A stretch of DNA of 64,000 nucleotides, from contig JASANE010029096.1 in the NCBI GenBank assembly GCA_030248225.1, positions 1 to 64,000 on the forward strand, given 5' to 3'. This document shows positions 23,976 to 36,836 of this stretch, one piece after another (the first letter of the stretch is position 1; each line of letters begins with the position of its first letter). The DNA comes from Trileptium ribeirensis (taxonomy: Eukaryota; Nematoda; Enoplea; Enoplida; Thoracostomopsidae). The notes beneath the pieces were generated by a model. It was not told where the DNA came from. It did no database searches and was given only the letters and a program-made list of their open reading frames with translations. The position numbers and the translations under genes were made by a program.

Positions 23976-26044
23976 ATATTGAGCTGAACATATTTTTGCG
24001 AAAGACATAAGTATAAACTGGAGTGTCCAAATTGGGGGCTAGAATTTTCAAGTTCCCCGTGGCAAAAATGGATGCCCCCTGGAAAAATTTGGGCCTCTGG
24101 TTGGTTCATCGCCACATGAGAAAATTTTTGCGTCCCCAGGTAAAAACACCCCCGTCCTCCAAGGGAAGATGAAATACTGACCCCAAATTTAACTAAAATC
24201 CCGGTCTGGAACTAAAAATTTCATAAATTTCGGCAAAATTTGTACAAGAACAGATTTTACTCTCCAAAAGAAGCGTTCTAGCAGCGTTTCAGAAGCGATT
24301 TTCACCTTTTCGCCGGAATACTGAATTTTGTACAAATTTTACCCGGCCGAACCCTTTCAGGTCATGCCCCCAGCAAATTTTTATCAAACGAAGAGCTCAG
24401 ATACGTTGTTTACTTTCACTGCTACAACTTGTGAAAATTATTAACACGTAGGCATAAATGCTGTCTTTGTTTAAATATCCGCCTACGGGTTAAATTTTGA
24501 AACTGTCCTGTTGAACTCCCAATTTGACGAACCAATGCTGGTACAGCTAGATTACCGACTATCCTTCATATATACAACGAACCAGAACCTACCTTGAAGT
24601 AAAAATACAGATGTAGTTTTGTGAAAGACCATCCTACCACATAGCTCTGATTACACATTAATGTAGGTATATATTTATGCATGTGTTCCTAGTGTCATTT
24701 TTGGACCCCTTTTTTGAGAATGTATAATTATATGTGGGGAATATTGTTGCCATTTGTGGTTTCGGCGTCGACAAGAGAACCTCCAAAGTTGTAGCTCTCT
24801 ATGAGCTGATTTCGGAAGCTGGTTTCAGTTTTGTTTTTCGCTGCTAAGTGTCATCTCGACTCTCGAGATATAGGGCGCGAAAGATACCATAGGCCAAATT
24901 TCACTTTGTCCCTTGACCCTTTGGTGCCCATTTTGACCTGGCAGAAAGACGCGGTCGGCGAGTTTAACATCTAATGCAAGGGCACAAATAGACTAAAATA
25001 AAAAAATTGTGAAGATCCATCCAGTGAATAGATATGAACTCCACAAACGGAAAAAAGAAATTTTCACGGTATTTGCTGCTAGAAAAACTATAGGAGGAAA
25101 CTCCCCTCGCTTCGTTTCAATACCGCTTAACGTATACTGGTTCTAGCCAAATGAGGTTTTTCAACATCTTTCAATTAATAGAGCGACTTGCGTACAAATA
25201 CATAAACAGCCACAAATTCTGTATAGCAACCCAAACTACATTATAAGTAATAATTTCACCACATCCAACAGTTCGTCCCCGGTATACCGTAGAATATTAT
25301 GTAGTTTCGGAACCAACATGAGATATAGTCCCGAAAAACGATCCCTTCATTCAGAAATGTATTAACGGACGAAATTCATGATATAAATGTTATGCCACGT
25401 ACAATATATAACTTTCATCCAATTTAGAAGTGCAAGTCAAAATTATATAAAATAACAGCGACATTTAAGTAACTTTACCCGAAAACGCATATTCCAAACC
25501 ATATTCCACAGAGCTATTAATACGAAATTTGCGAACTTGATGTTTAACCCAATTTGCATTCAGGAATTATACGTTTGCTTTATAGATATTAAATAGTATT
25601 GTGGCAACTATAAGTATACGGATATATTAGAATGCCTAATACGCGTACGTCTTCATCCGATTCAAGTAATGTAATATGCTATACCCATGCAAGTTGTGGA
25701 TCGTTTATAAACGCTAGAGTCGAGACTCCTACTCTTGCAAGCAATATTCTCACGCTGTTCCTCGATGTGTCAAATATCACTAGCTCTTACTAAAGAAAAT
25801 CTACAAGGCTATGTAGCTCTCAGATTTTGTGCGTTTGATTTAGTTGTTTACCTACTACGAAATTAATCTTCGAGGGTAAGAGGAATCAAAATTCGACAAA
25901 GATCAACTGACGCAAATATCATAGAAAATAGATAGTTTACGTGCTTGTGTTCAAAAATTGGGAGTTGATATACAGCCACGTTTGCACCCACAGCTTACCC
26001 CAGATCTTGTCAAAGAGATCGGTCTAATTTGAAAAGCAGTCACC
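23976..26044. other. Intergenic stretch with repeat-like blocks
   Basis: No gene supported. The block at 24030-24370, with GCCCCC/GGGGGC motifs and CAAAATTTGTAC, resembles part of 51650-51960 and may be the same dispersed repeat. The remainder is plain AT-rich sequence. Confidence 0.35.
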
Positions 26045-26640
26045 GAAATAAATGATCATGAACGTTGAAAAAAACATAGTGCTGTTTAATCTGTCTGAAT
26101 TGTAACACTACTGAGATTTATATAGTCAATCAACTTATCTTATCAACGCGTAGTGACTTGTCTAAAACCAATATAACATCGGTCTTCCGTGTCAGCAAAG
26201 ACACTAGAAAGGTAAGGCACTTCAGAAGAAAAGAAATTTGATTTTGAAAAAACTGCCGAAATATTGCAAATTGCATAGATGCGCGCTTGGCGAAATTTAA
26301 TGTTAAGCCGGACTTCACCAAAATACGACGAAAAAGGGCAAATAAATGATCAAGAACGTCGAAAGAAACATAGTGCTGTTTAGTGTGCCTAAATTGTAAA
26401 ACGACTCAGGATTTAGTCAATAAACTTATCTTATAAACGCGTAGTGACTTGTCTAAAATCAATATAACATCGGTGTTCCGTGTCAGTAGACACTAGAAAG
26501 CTTTGACCGGTTCTGGCAATAAGGCACTTCAGAAGAAAAGAAAATTTGATTTTGAAAAAAACTGCCGAAATATTGCAAATTGCATAGGCGCGCACTTGGC
26601 GAAATTTAATGTTAAGCCGAACTTAATCAAAATACAACGG
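26045..26640 (+). repeat. 294-bp tandem duplication
   Basis: The block starting GATCATGAACGTTGAAA (26054) recurs as GATCAAGAACGTCGAAA (26348). The repeat continues in step through CGCGTAGTGACTTGTCTAAA, the ACATCGGT..TTCCGTGTCAG segment and the GAAATATTGCAAATTGCATAG segment. The copies differ by scattered substitutions. The duplicated piece is probably worn transposon sequence, but I cannot name its family. Confidence 0.75.
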
Positions 26641-26714
26641 AAAAAGGGTAGACAGCCGTTTTACGAGATGAAAGAAATATGGGATAAATTATTTGGTTTC
26701 AAAGCAAAGTAGTT

Positions 26715-27263
26715 TGGAAAAACGTAACAAATCAGGCAGTTAGTCCGAGCGGCCCGCCCATCAACTGCGTCAAACTTATTAATAGTAATGTCATAATCCA
26801 TGTTTGCGGAAGTGTACCTATAACTTTGGAATTTTATATAGTGCGCAACACCGATACCAAAAATAGGTAATTTGCGATTTATTTGTTATAATGTCCTTTT
26901 CTAGTATTATGTTTTCTAGCGGTCTCATCGTTCAACAAGTTGTGGTGTCGTTATAATCGTAATCAAATGTAGACCTAAATAATAACGTTTAGTAGCCTTG
27001 AAAACTATCCAGATATTTTGTTGTAAATGTCTTCTGGGAGAAAACTTAATGACAGTAGCATGTGCCTATCGTGCTTCTAACATTAGTATTGAAATGAATT
27101 ACAGAATGTATCATGAAATTAGATCGACCGTAGCTGTGTTATCCAGACACTTTAATTTTAAAGAAATCGATTAGCAGCGTTATGTGTGAACCGCCCATTG
27201 CGATACATTCATGTCCTGTGTTATGCACAATGACCGTGTACAATTTGTGCGCGAAAGTATATT
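26715..27263. other. Non-coding stretch
   Basis: AT-rich sequence between two repeat blocks with nothing I can support. Confidence 0.35.
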
Positions 27264-27493
27264 ATCCACTCGAAATTAGTACTGTTCGATAGATATTATA
27301 TTGAAGTTCGTTTGATGTTCGTTGGGAAAATTAAAAATTTTGTTTCAACATGCGTTCGAGAAGAAATGAGTTGACGTGCTTTTTAAGTTTGTTAGAGAGC
27401 TGTTCGAAGCTTGTTCGAAAATTTAGAGCGTTGCCCAAGAATATGTAAATTCTGTTCTATGTTCGGTCGAATGGTGGCATCCATTTCTGGAAC
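27264..27493. mobile_element. Worn member of the CAGTACTCGCC mini-element family
   Basis: The interior has repeated GTTCGAA/GTTCGTT motifs and a TTTAAGTTTGTTAGAGAG block shared with the member at 47712-47914, and the right side ends near CATCCATTTCTGG. Ends are degraded, so limits are approximate. Confidence 0.45.
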
Positions 27494-27589
27494 AACATCC
27501 TTGACCTTGTATTTTATAATAATTCTAATATAATATGGGAGATTAAAGTCGACATACCATTGTATACAAGCAATCATAGGGGCGTCAAG

Positions 27590-29440
27590 TTTGCCTGGAA
27601 AATCACTGATTAAGAAAGCAAGCTATACGCCTAAATACAATGGAATAGGTACGATTGGCCGAGAATGTGCGAAGTTAACGCCGGCGTTGCAAAATGTTAA
27701 TCCAACGGAGGCAAATGAAAGATGGCTCACTTTGAAACGGGTCATTCTTGATGCATCTTATAATGTTACCCTTTCAAATAGCTATAGTCTCACCTAAGCG
27801 CCCGATATGGGCTAATTTTTAGGTGTTGGCAGGCACTCAAAGCTCAAAAATTCTCAAGCATATCAACGACTACGTACTGAGACTCCTAGCAGAAATACAT
27901 ACAGATTAAGAAAGCAAGCTATACGCCTAAATGCAATGGAATAGGTACGATTGGCCGTGAATGTGCAAAGTTGACGCCAGCGTTGCAAAATTTTAATCCG
28001 ACGGATGTAAATGAAAGATGGATCACTTTGAAATGGCTCTTTCTCGATGCATCTTATAATGTTACCCTTTCAAATAGCTATAGTCTCACCTAGGCGCCCG
28101 ATATGGGCTAATTTTTACGTGTTGGCAGGCACTCAAAGCTCAAAAAACTCTCAAACATATCAACGACTACGTACTGAGATCCCTGGCAGAAATACATACA
28201 CAGTGTTTTGTGATTATGCAGTTAAGCAATCAAAAGAAGCCTAAGATTGTAAATTTTCTGGTGACATCAATAGTAAACCAAAACGTTTTTGGGGTCTTCC
28301 TCGCTTCAAAATAAGAAACTCTGTTAGTGTTAGTGTCCTTCCGAAAACTAGTGCAGTAATTAACGATTAATGTAATTAAGTGCAGTTAATTTTAATGGAA
28401 TTGATGTGTTTGATTCGTGCCTCTAACAAAAACCAGGATCATGCCAAATACCTAACTGCGTATTAATTAAGTATACCACGACGGTGCTCGCCAGCCTACT
28501 GTGCAAAAATTGCTGCTTGTCGTTACTTAGTGGAGCATGACCTGAAGATTGATCTACAGTAATTGTTATACCAGTCTTCAAGAAAAGCCCTGTTCATAAC
28601 GTTGATAACCACAGACCGACATACCTCACCTCTGCGTGCTGTAAACTATAAGAAAAGTAATCCAGACGCAACTTATGAACTTTGCAACGTCCCACTCGCT
28701 ATTAAATGCGAATAAGTTTGGTTTTATGCTAAGTATGACATCAGAGCCTGAGTTACTGTACTTCCGCCATTTTGTAACTCAGTGTGCTAAAGAGGGCGAT
28801 TCTGTTGCCTATGTATATTTGGACGCCAAAAAAGCTTTCGACTATGGTCAGCACATACATCTTTTCAGCAAACTAAATGCATACGGAGAAGTGATAAGAT
28901 ACTAAACTGATTTTGCGCCTTCTTGCAAATCGCACTCAGCGATTACAAATTGCAAATGCTATGTCACGACCCGCTTCAGGAAGCAGTGTGGTAATACAGC
29001 GCACTGTGATTGGGCCTTGTCTCGTTTTGTTTTATATTCACATGGATGAGTATTAATGGTACGGGATTAGCACACGGCGCATAAACTCTAAACAGCCTTA
29101 ACAAGATTGTACCGTGTCTCAACAGGATGTCGCCGGCCTAGCTATATGATCCAGTGATAATTGTTTAACAATGGCCGGTCATAAATATGAGCATATACGG
29201 CTTGGTGAGAGTAATGTGAAGAGAAGGCATAGAGCTGATTAATATTGATACGGTGAAAGGCCTCTGAGTCTTACTGTATAGTAATTTAAAATCGACTGCT
29301 CATATTAGAAATGTTGTAAAATCGCCAATTTTATACTTCACTTGATCACACGCTGCATTGGGTCAGTGTCCAAGAAAATCTATTTCGGCTCTATAAATCG
29401 TTAGTAAGATACAGGTTAGAGTATATATCTCCTCATGGTC
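27590..29440 (+). pseudogene. Decayed non-LTR retrotransposon (Jockey/CR1-like polymerase)
   Basis: Motifs appear in the order of a LINE second frame, spread over frames and broken by stops. KRFWGLPRF matches the PK.FW block, VIPVFKKSPVHNVDNHRPTY the finger region, and VAYVYLDAKKAFDYGQHIH the D-containing polymerase motif A. VIGPCLVLFYIHMDE corresponds to GVPQGSVLGPLLF.IYIND, and ALYKSLVRYRLEYISP to the thumb. The YADD-like active-site block was not recognised. The 5' part carries a tandem duplication (27608-28199). It lies left of the last formin exon found and is clearly dead. Confidence 0.75.
27608..28199 (+). repeat. 296-bp tandem duplication inside the dead LINE
   Basis: The unit beginning GATTAAGAAAGCAAGC at 27608 repeats at 27904 with only a few per cent substitutions and ends at GAAATACATAC in both copies. 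The duplicated segment encodes the linker between endonuclease and polymerase (NPTEANERWLTLKRVILDA and its copy), so the duplication occurred after insertion or in a dead source. Confidence 0.8.
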
Positions 29441-29850
29441 AGGGGAAAAAGAAAGAAAAATAACCTTAATGGAAAAAGTAAACGCTGGCCCCAGAAAAAA
29501 AAAACCCTAAAAGGAACTTCCCTCCAACCGGCCTCCGCGCGACAACCCCCAAACCAAAACAAGCCCCGACCAAGCTTCGATCACATAGTGGTGGAAACCA
29601 GGAGTCACCTTCCAGAACATGTGGTCACTGCGCTTTCGTTGCCGGATTTCAAGCCGAGGCTCTATGTTTCTGATCATTTACCAGCCTTGTAACACTTTTC
29701 TAACGTTGTTTAATTATGCTTGGAGACAGTTACAAATCAGCCAGTACATGGCGAATGCCTCTCATCCATCAACAGTAAGCCATGCCATTATGCATCAACC
29801 GGAACGCTGGAGCCTGGTGATAGATAACAAGTAAACGCAAATAGTAAGTA
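29441..29850. other. Non-coding stretch
   Basis: A-rich sequence at 29450-29520 could be the 3' end of the preceding LINE. The open frame at 29435-29692 is basic and proline-rich but has no recognisable domain. Confidence 0.35.
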
Positions 29851-30048
29851 CAGTACTCATCAGAAATGAGTAATGTTCGCTCGATGTGAGCTAGAATTTT
29901 GTTTGAGTTCGAGACAGTGTTCGAAATTTTCCCGAAAGCTATTCGAAGTTAGTTCGAAAAGAGTTCCCGTCTTGTGCGAGAATAAATTTTATTTGATTTC
30001 TGTAAAATGTTCGGTGGTTCGAAAGGTGACACTGATTTCTAGAAAGTA
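29851..30048. mobile_element. Member of the CAGTACTCGCC mini-element family
   Basis: The left end CAGTACTCATCAGAAATGAG pairs loosely with the right end, whose inverse reads CTTTCTAGAAATCAGTGTCAC. The interior is rich in TTCGAA motifs like the other members. Non-coding. Confidence 0.55.
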
Positions 30049-30406
30049 GAGTAGAACCCATATAATACTGCGCAAATTTGAGAAAATGCCATACAGCTAT
30101 TCCGAAGTCATACCATCACACATTGAATTATCAACACAAAACTTATTTATTGCATATGTTGTTTTAATTAATTGCCATACATTGCAAAAAAATTGATGTA
30201 ATCTTGTTAACTGCATTTCTGTTATGTATAAAATCGTACCAGTGGTAGCAGTACATCAGACAAGCTTGAAGCAACAGTATGTAAGGCCGAAGAAACACAA
30301 ATCGCTAACATAATGTTGAACTAACAAATTGAGTGCAACGGAACCACTTTCGACCAACCAAGTTTACACAGATTCAGCTAGCAATAATTTATTATTAAAA
30401 CCCTAC

Positions 30407-30484
30407 CTGAAGCATTAAATGGTCTTCATCTGAAAGCCTGTCCAGCGGCTTTTGCGTTGTCTCGTATTCTTTATATGCTTTCAC
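30407..30484 (-). CDS. Formin exon: FH2, SDEDHLMLQ block (last exon found)
   Basis: Acceptor GTACTTTTAG, donor CTTCAG/GTAGGG. The 26 codons read [20 protein letters not shown] and DHLMLQ. This corresponds to the E.K.L..YE....P.E.L..EDRF MLQF region. It ends in phase 0, and a downstream exon must exist because the FH2 domain is only about one third complete. Confidence 0.85.
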
Positions 30485-33400
30485 CTAAAAGTACAATTTA
30501 ATATGTTAGAATGTTTTCGTGTCCAATACTAAAGCTATAAACACAACGCCGTTGACAATATTTGCCATTGTATATTTATATCGGTAGAGCCTATTTTCAC
30601 AATAATTAGTTGAAATCGAATAAGGTTCATGATACCTTGATGTTGACTACCTAACTAAAACTTAAGTATTGAAACCGGACAGCTGCGTTAAAATTTTTTT
30701 GAATAGTTAACATGTAGCATGTTTTGAACACATCTGATGTATCGTATGATTTGTTTACTTCGCAGGCATATAGCAATCTTAATATGCTTCTCGATAACCT
30801 CAAGTTGCTACAACCATAATTTGTTCGTTATGGTTGTTCCACATTTTTTATAACGGTTCTGGATTGGATAGATATAGCGGTCTGCCCATTACGCAAATTG
30901 CTCGGTTGTTGGCATTGTTAGTTTAGAAAGTTCTGCTAAATAGCCACAGCTTTACCCCACTGCCCGAAAGTATGCTAATTAAATGCCAGTGGATATGACA
31001 AAGACTAGGAAACAAAACAGCAAGTGAAAACGTCTTGTACCACCTTGATATTTTGCTTATTGCAGCAAAAACAAAAAGATCGTCGTGATGCGTTATCGTT
31101 CAAGCAGCTAATGCTTCGATACCAATAATTATTTGTGCCTTTCTGTATTCTTAGTTGGATCTCTATTTGTGGCATTTTTATCACATACCACGCAGATCAC
31201 TAGTCTAGTAGATGACAGTGACACGGTTCACATTCTAACCACAGTCTTAGGTGACACTCTACGCATTTTTTAATTATCGACCTCGGTACGGTGTGGTCTT
31301 TTTCGAAATTAGTCAAAGAAATGCGACCCACATAATGGGTCATAACCATGACTTGCTCCCAGCATGTTCGTGAACCACAGGCTAAGACCCACAGGTTCTC
31401 GTGCATCAAATATAGAGAGCGCACCATGTTCTTGGACCATTAGGTTCAAACACCCCACTCCAGGATTACGAAAATTAAAAAAAGACGCTTCGTCTGCCCT
31501 AGATACTCAGGGAGTATGAATCTGACGAAAGAACCTGGTGTTTGAATTTTGTGGTCAGGAACCTGGGGTTTCAATTTGGCGATCCAAGAACATGGTGAAA
31601 CATTGGATCTGGCATCCAAGAGTTTGGGTGTCTACGACGATGGTCAAAGAAGATGGCGGAAGAGGCTCATGTTTATGACCAAAAAATGTATGCCACAAAC
31701 TTGTGAAGCAAGACAGAAAACGATCGCGGCGTACCGAGGTCGATAATATAGGCGATCTGAAGAGTGTCGCCAAAATCTAATCGTGGTTTGACTGATACGA
31801 TAGAAATGTCATACCTAACCATCAAACTATGAATGCGGTTAGACAAAGACAGTCATCATATATGGAATCGACGTGACGCTGCTGCATTACGCATTTCCAC
31901 AAACGTAATGACCATACGACCCCGGCTATCGTGACTTCAAGGGCGGAGCTAATGAGTTCAAATTCTTAATTTTCCCTTTTTAATTCGGGTCAGGCCCAAG
32001 AAGAAATTACGGAGCTTAGCAAGCTGCAGGAGCGCTTCACATGATGTGTTCTGATCCTGGCGGACGGGTTGCGCACGTAGCCTAAGAGGTACTACCTTTG
32101 AGGTCCCCAGGGAGGTCGGCTCCGTCACCTGCTCACAGACCAAAGAGACCATACCGCTATTCCCTATCCTCGTTTAACCGGGAACTGTATTGAATTGATA
32201 TTTGGGTTGGATTGATTTTCCTATTTTCCTAAACGGTTAATTTATTCAGCCAGTGGCCCCCACTACGGTCCGACAAATCCTTAGACGTTTAACGTCGGAT
32301 TCGCGTGTGATTTCCTATTCTGGGTGCTCAGCGTGAGTTTTAATTTTGCGATAGCTTTTCCTCAAGTAGTTGCACGAGTCGTACTCACACAGTAACATAT
32401 TTAACAAAATTATAAAATCGGCGAGTCACGCTAAGGTTTGCTTCTTCAATGCGCGTGTCAAACCTGAACGTGGGTCGTCGATAGCGGTGACGGATTTCAA
32501 ACACCTTTGAATGAATATCTATCGCTAATCGGGTCAGTAACACACTTGGACACATTGGGTTTGCTTGAGCATTAATTGATGAGTCAAAATCGATTATGGA
32601 CAAAAACGTACTGTACGGGCGACTACAATAGGTACAATGTCACTAGTATGGTACGCTATTAGGAGAATGAGCAGGGTGATTAATGGGTAAGTTACGGAGT
32701 AATCGCCTTTTTCACGGAACTCTCACAGCTGCGTCAAATCACAGCGTGTATTGCTAAACCTTTTCCGATGACAGCTGCGCTCACCATACTTATTAGAAAT
32801 GGGTCAAATCAGAAGCAAATACCGGTAAGTAATACGGAGCATAAAACGGTTAGTTATCGATAAAGAGGCGCCATTCAACTAACTACTCGCTCGGCACTAT
32901 GATTGCTACTAGAGGGTACTCCGACAAAACAGCAGGTTCAGGCAAGCGAAAGGCGGTAATATAACTGATACAAATGAGGCATACAGGACAAAGCGTACAA
33001 AGTGGAATTGCGGGACTCAAACTTGCTGATCCTAATCACGATTATGGTACAGTGATAAATAAACGTGGTGAAGTAGCGATTGGATTAACATACGAGAAAA
33101 TGATACAACAAACGATTAATAATACATATCAGCATAACGGTAAGTTAGGGAGGTGATCATCGGTACGATTCTTGCATTTTCTCTGGTGCGACAATAGTAC
33201 AACTGTTCTTTTCTTACTCGCATACATACATACGTACGGTGACCATAAGTAAGAGATAAAATTTCCAGCAGGTTGCATAAACATAACTGGTTAATTTTGG
33301 GTTCTAATTTCCTATAAAATCGTTTCTCAAACATCGTAGCAAAATGATAAATTCTGGCCTCTAGTTGAGGCTCATTTATGACCTAAATAACTACCAAAAA

Positions 33401-36400
33401 CGGATTTTTCGTGTCCACCAACATGAGCTAGATTAATGCTAAGATGGTCGGGTGGACTTATCCTCTAAATCGCTTATGGGTCCCGGTAGACTGAAGTTAG
33501 GACCGACTTTCAAACTTCTCAACTTTTCCTAATTCAAAATTATCGCGAAGATTTACTATGCGTGGTGTACATATGATTTGAGTAATATTCGGTTGGGTTT
33601 AACTCATAATTTTCTCTAGCTTACTGCGGAGTTCCAAACGGATTCCTACTAACTTTACAAAAGAGTTGAAGGCGTTGCCTTGGCCTTCATCTTCTATGGC
33701 TATAATAAACATATAAATTGACTCTGGGGTTTGGCGGTAACTCTATCAAAAGGCACTGCTCAAAAACTGGAGTCGAATTTAAAGTCTTCAAGTGCATTTT
33801 GTACTAATTGTAGCGGTCGATTCAGGACCAAAAGATCATACTATTTTAACGGTTTAAAGTTCACGGTTTGCTTACGAGGCTCAATGAACGCTTGACAATC
33901 TTATTTGGTTCGTCCTATGACAGAATTCCTAGTTAAGAGTTAACTTCTGGTTCAATAATACGCTGGAACGTATAAGTAGCCCACTACCGAAGTAATGAAC
34001 TACTATGGGGCGTTCCCAATTCCTATTAGTTCAAATGGTCCAACAAAATTGGATCACTTAATTGATTTTCCTTAACTGATTGGAGATCTCAACTCAATTC
34101 CTAAATACGGATATTATTCTAGAGCGATCGAATCATTCCTTATTGCTACTAGACAGCGGTACTAATGCGGGCCAAGGGACAAGCTCGGGCGAGTCCCTAA
34201 CTTACGACACAATATATCTCTGGGTTCAATTAATTAATGCCGGAGAGCGGCTATGCGTTATCACTATACAAATTTTATGCCAACTTTGGGGCATAGGGGC
34301 AGGGGTTAAAATTGTATTTAGGTACCTATAAATTTAACTAAAACGAGAACTATGCGCAGCGATGCCTCATCGGTCATCGGCGCTATCCTAAAGGTACCAC
34401 AACTTAAGTTATTTTGACTTAAAAACGGCTCTCGTACAGATCTCTATTTGGTACTAAAATTGAAATAACATTTCTAGCGTTTCCTACTCGACAAAGCGAG
34501 TCAGTAAGCGGAGGCCCGGTTGTCGGGACAACCGTAACAAATTTGTCGACTGAAATTTATTCCGTTTGTATCCTCAGATTTTTCGGATTCTTAATTTTTT
34601 GACCGAAATTTTGCGTCCAATTCGGTAGGGGCTGGGGAAAACCTACAATTCTCAATATCTTCCTAATGTACCAGCCTTTCTCTATTAAATTTTGCATGGG
34701 GGCTGGGTTTGACCTTATTTATCGATTGACTAGGACCGGGTCGTGTTCAGTCAGGGCGAGACCCGGTAGACCCGATATCGCGTCTAGCGACATCGTCAAT
34801 TTTGCTATACAAAAATTTGCCACTACTGTTAAATTTACCAACCATGGCAAATTTAATATTTTTATAGTAGCGGCCGTATATCGGAGATTCAAGTCTCCGA
34901 CGGCTTTCGTGCTGCATTAATGTGAATATACATACAACATACAGAGGAGAGAGACTAAGAAATATCAAACTGAAAACTAGAAGAAATACGTGTAAAAGCT
35001 AAACCGAAACCTAACTATTAATATGCTTATACGAGAAAGAAAATCTGCGAATTCTGTGCAAAACCTGAGCGGCTTTTGCGCTGCTCTGGTTTAATGTTTT
35101 CATAAATTTTGAACGGCCCATGTCTTTGCCGGGCCCGATAGCTCAAATGGAAGGCCTAACGGGCGTCTGTTTGTAAGATAAAAATCAGCAAAATTCCTGG
35201 AACAGATTTCGAGTTATTGACATTTGAAGTTTTGGGTAGGGCGGACCCCTATCGGGCCGTCCGGTTTGTGATTCCAACTCGATAGTGTTAAGTTTTATAA
35301 TATTGTCCGGTAGCGAACATTCCTACGAAGAAACGGTGAAAGTTTCAACAAAATTCCTTAACTGGCTTCAGTGACACTGGGCTCTAAGGTCAAACCTCCC
35401 TGTCCACACTTACAGAATCGGATCCTTTGCTTCAACGTCCATCGCCCATCCATCCACGCGTACGACCAATGCAAAAACCAAAATCAATTAGAAAACTACA
35501 AAGAAAGCACACTAGTAAAGTAAGCACCAGAGCCGGTCTGCAAAACGACCGAACTCTGCGCTGCCGAAGTCATACTGAACGCTGCAGAGCTAATGCAACT
35601 CTGCTTAAATACTGAAAATTTTAAATTTTTGAAATTTTGAATTCTTGTCCGTTAAAGTGCTTGGTCAGCACGTTCGGGGCGATTTGACCCTAATTTATAA
35701 GCCTTAATGTAAATTTTCTTATCGGCTTAAATTCCGATCATATTTGGACCAATTTGATGTCCAAATTTTATATAATTAAAATAATTTGCGACGTTGTTGA
35801 TATTAATTCAATATAAAATTTTTTTAAGACTACTGGGAATTTTCTAGAAACTTCTCTTTAACTCTATATTAGCTTAGTATTAACCATTAGTTGTAATATT
35901 AACTGTCATAATGATTTGAAAGGTCAAGTTGTCAACTCCAGAGCTTAAAATTCAGTGGTCGGCTCCAATCAATCCACACAAATTTATAACATCCTTATAT
36001 TAAACTTTTGCTAATAAGCAGCTTCCAAAACTTCTGATAGTACTTAATATTAAATGTAAATAAAATTAAGATACACTTGGAAAGTTAAAATCAACGTGTT
36101 GGCTTAAGATGCTTGGTGTTTGGCCGGTCCCATCAACTATGAAAGTTTCAGCTTTTAAATAACTTTGCTGATAAGCGTCCTGTACAAAACGTCCAACTTC
36201 GTATAAACTTTATATGAAGTTTATATAAATTTTATATTTGCACCTTGTTTACCTAAAGACTCGACAACCATCGATAAACTTCAAGCTAAATTTATATCGG
36301 CTTCCTATAAAACACTATAAAGTTCCGAATAAAACTTCCAGTACAAATGCTGAACAAAAAAAAGACGCGGCTATGTAAACAAAAGGAAACAAGCGAGGAC

Positions 36401-36787
36401 AAAGGGGTTAAAAAGAGGGAGCAGTTCCCTCGGTAATGGCCAGAGTGCCAAACGACGCTTGGATTCGGACTCGGTGTGTCCGTCCCAACAAAATGACATG
36501 TATCAAGTCCGCATTCGGACAGTACGGGAGAAAGTGGGCTCTCGGGGGAGAGCCCATGACAAATTTTACACAGATTAGAGTGTTTTAAACGGCTCCCGGG
36601 GTACCTTTCTCTGGGGTTTTTATATATATATTCGGGTTAGTTTTGACGAGGGGAATCTAACGAGGGGTTACACGCCGGTTGGGGCGCTAGTCCCGCGATT
36701 TTCACGGGAGGGGTACCTAAAAGTGGGCACAGCGGGACCGGCCTGGGCTCAAAAGAGAGCCTGGGTTTCAAAGCATCCAATGATATG

Positions 36788-36836
<49 letters not shown>

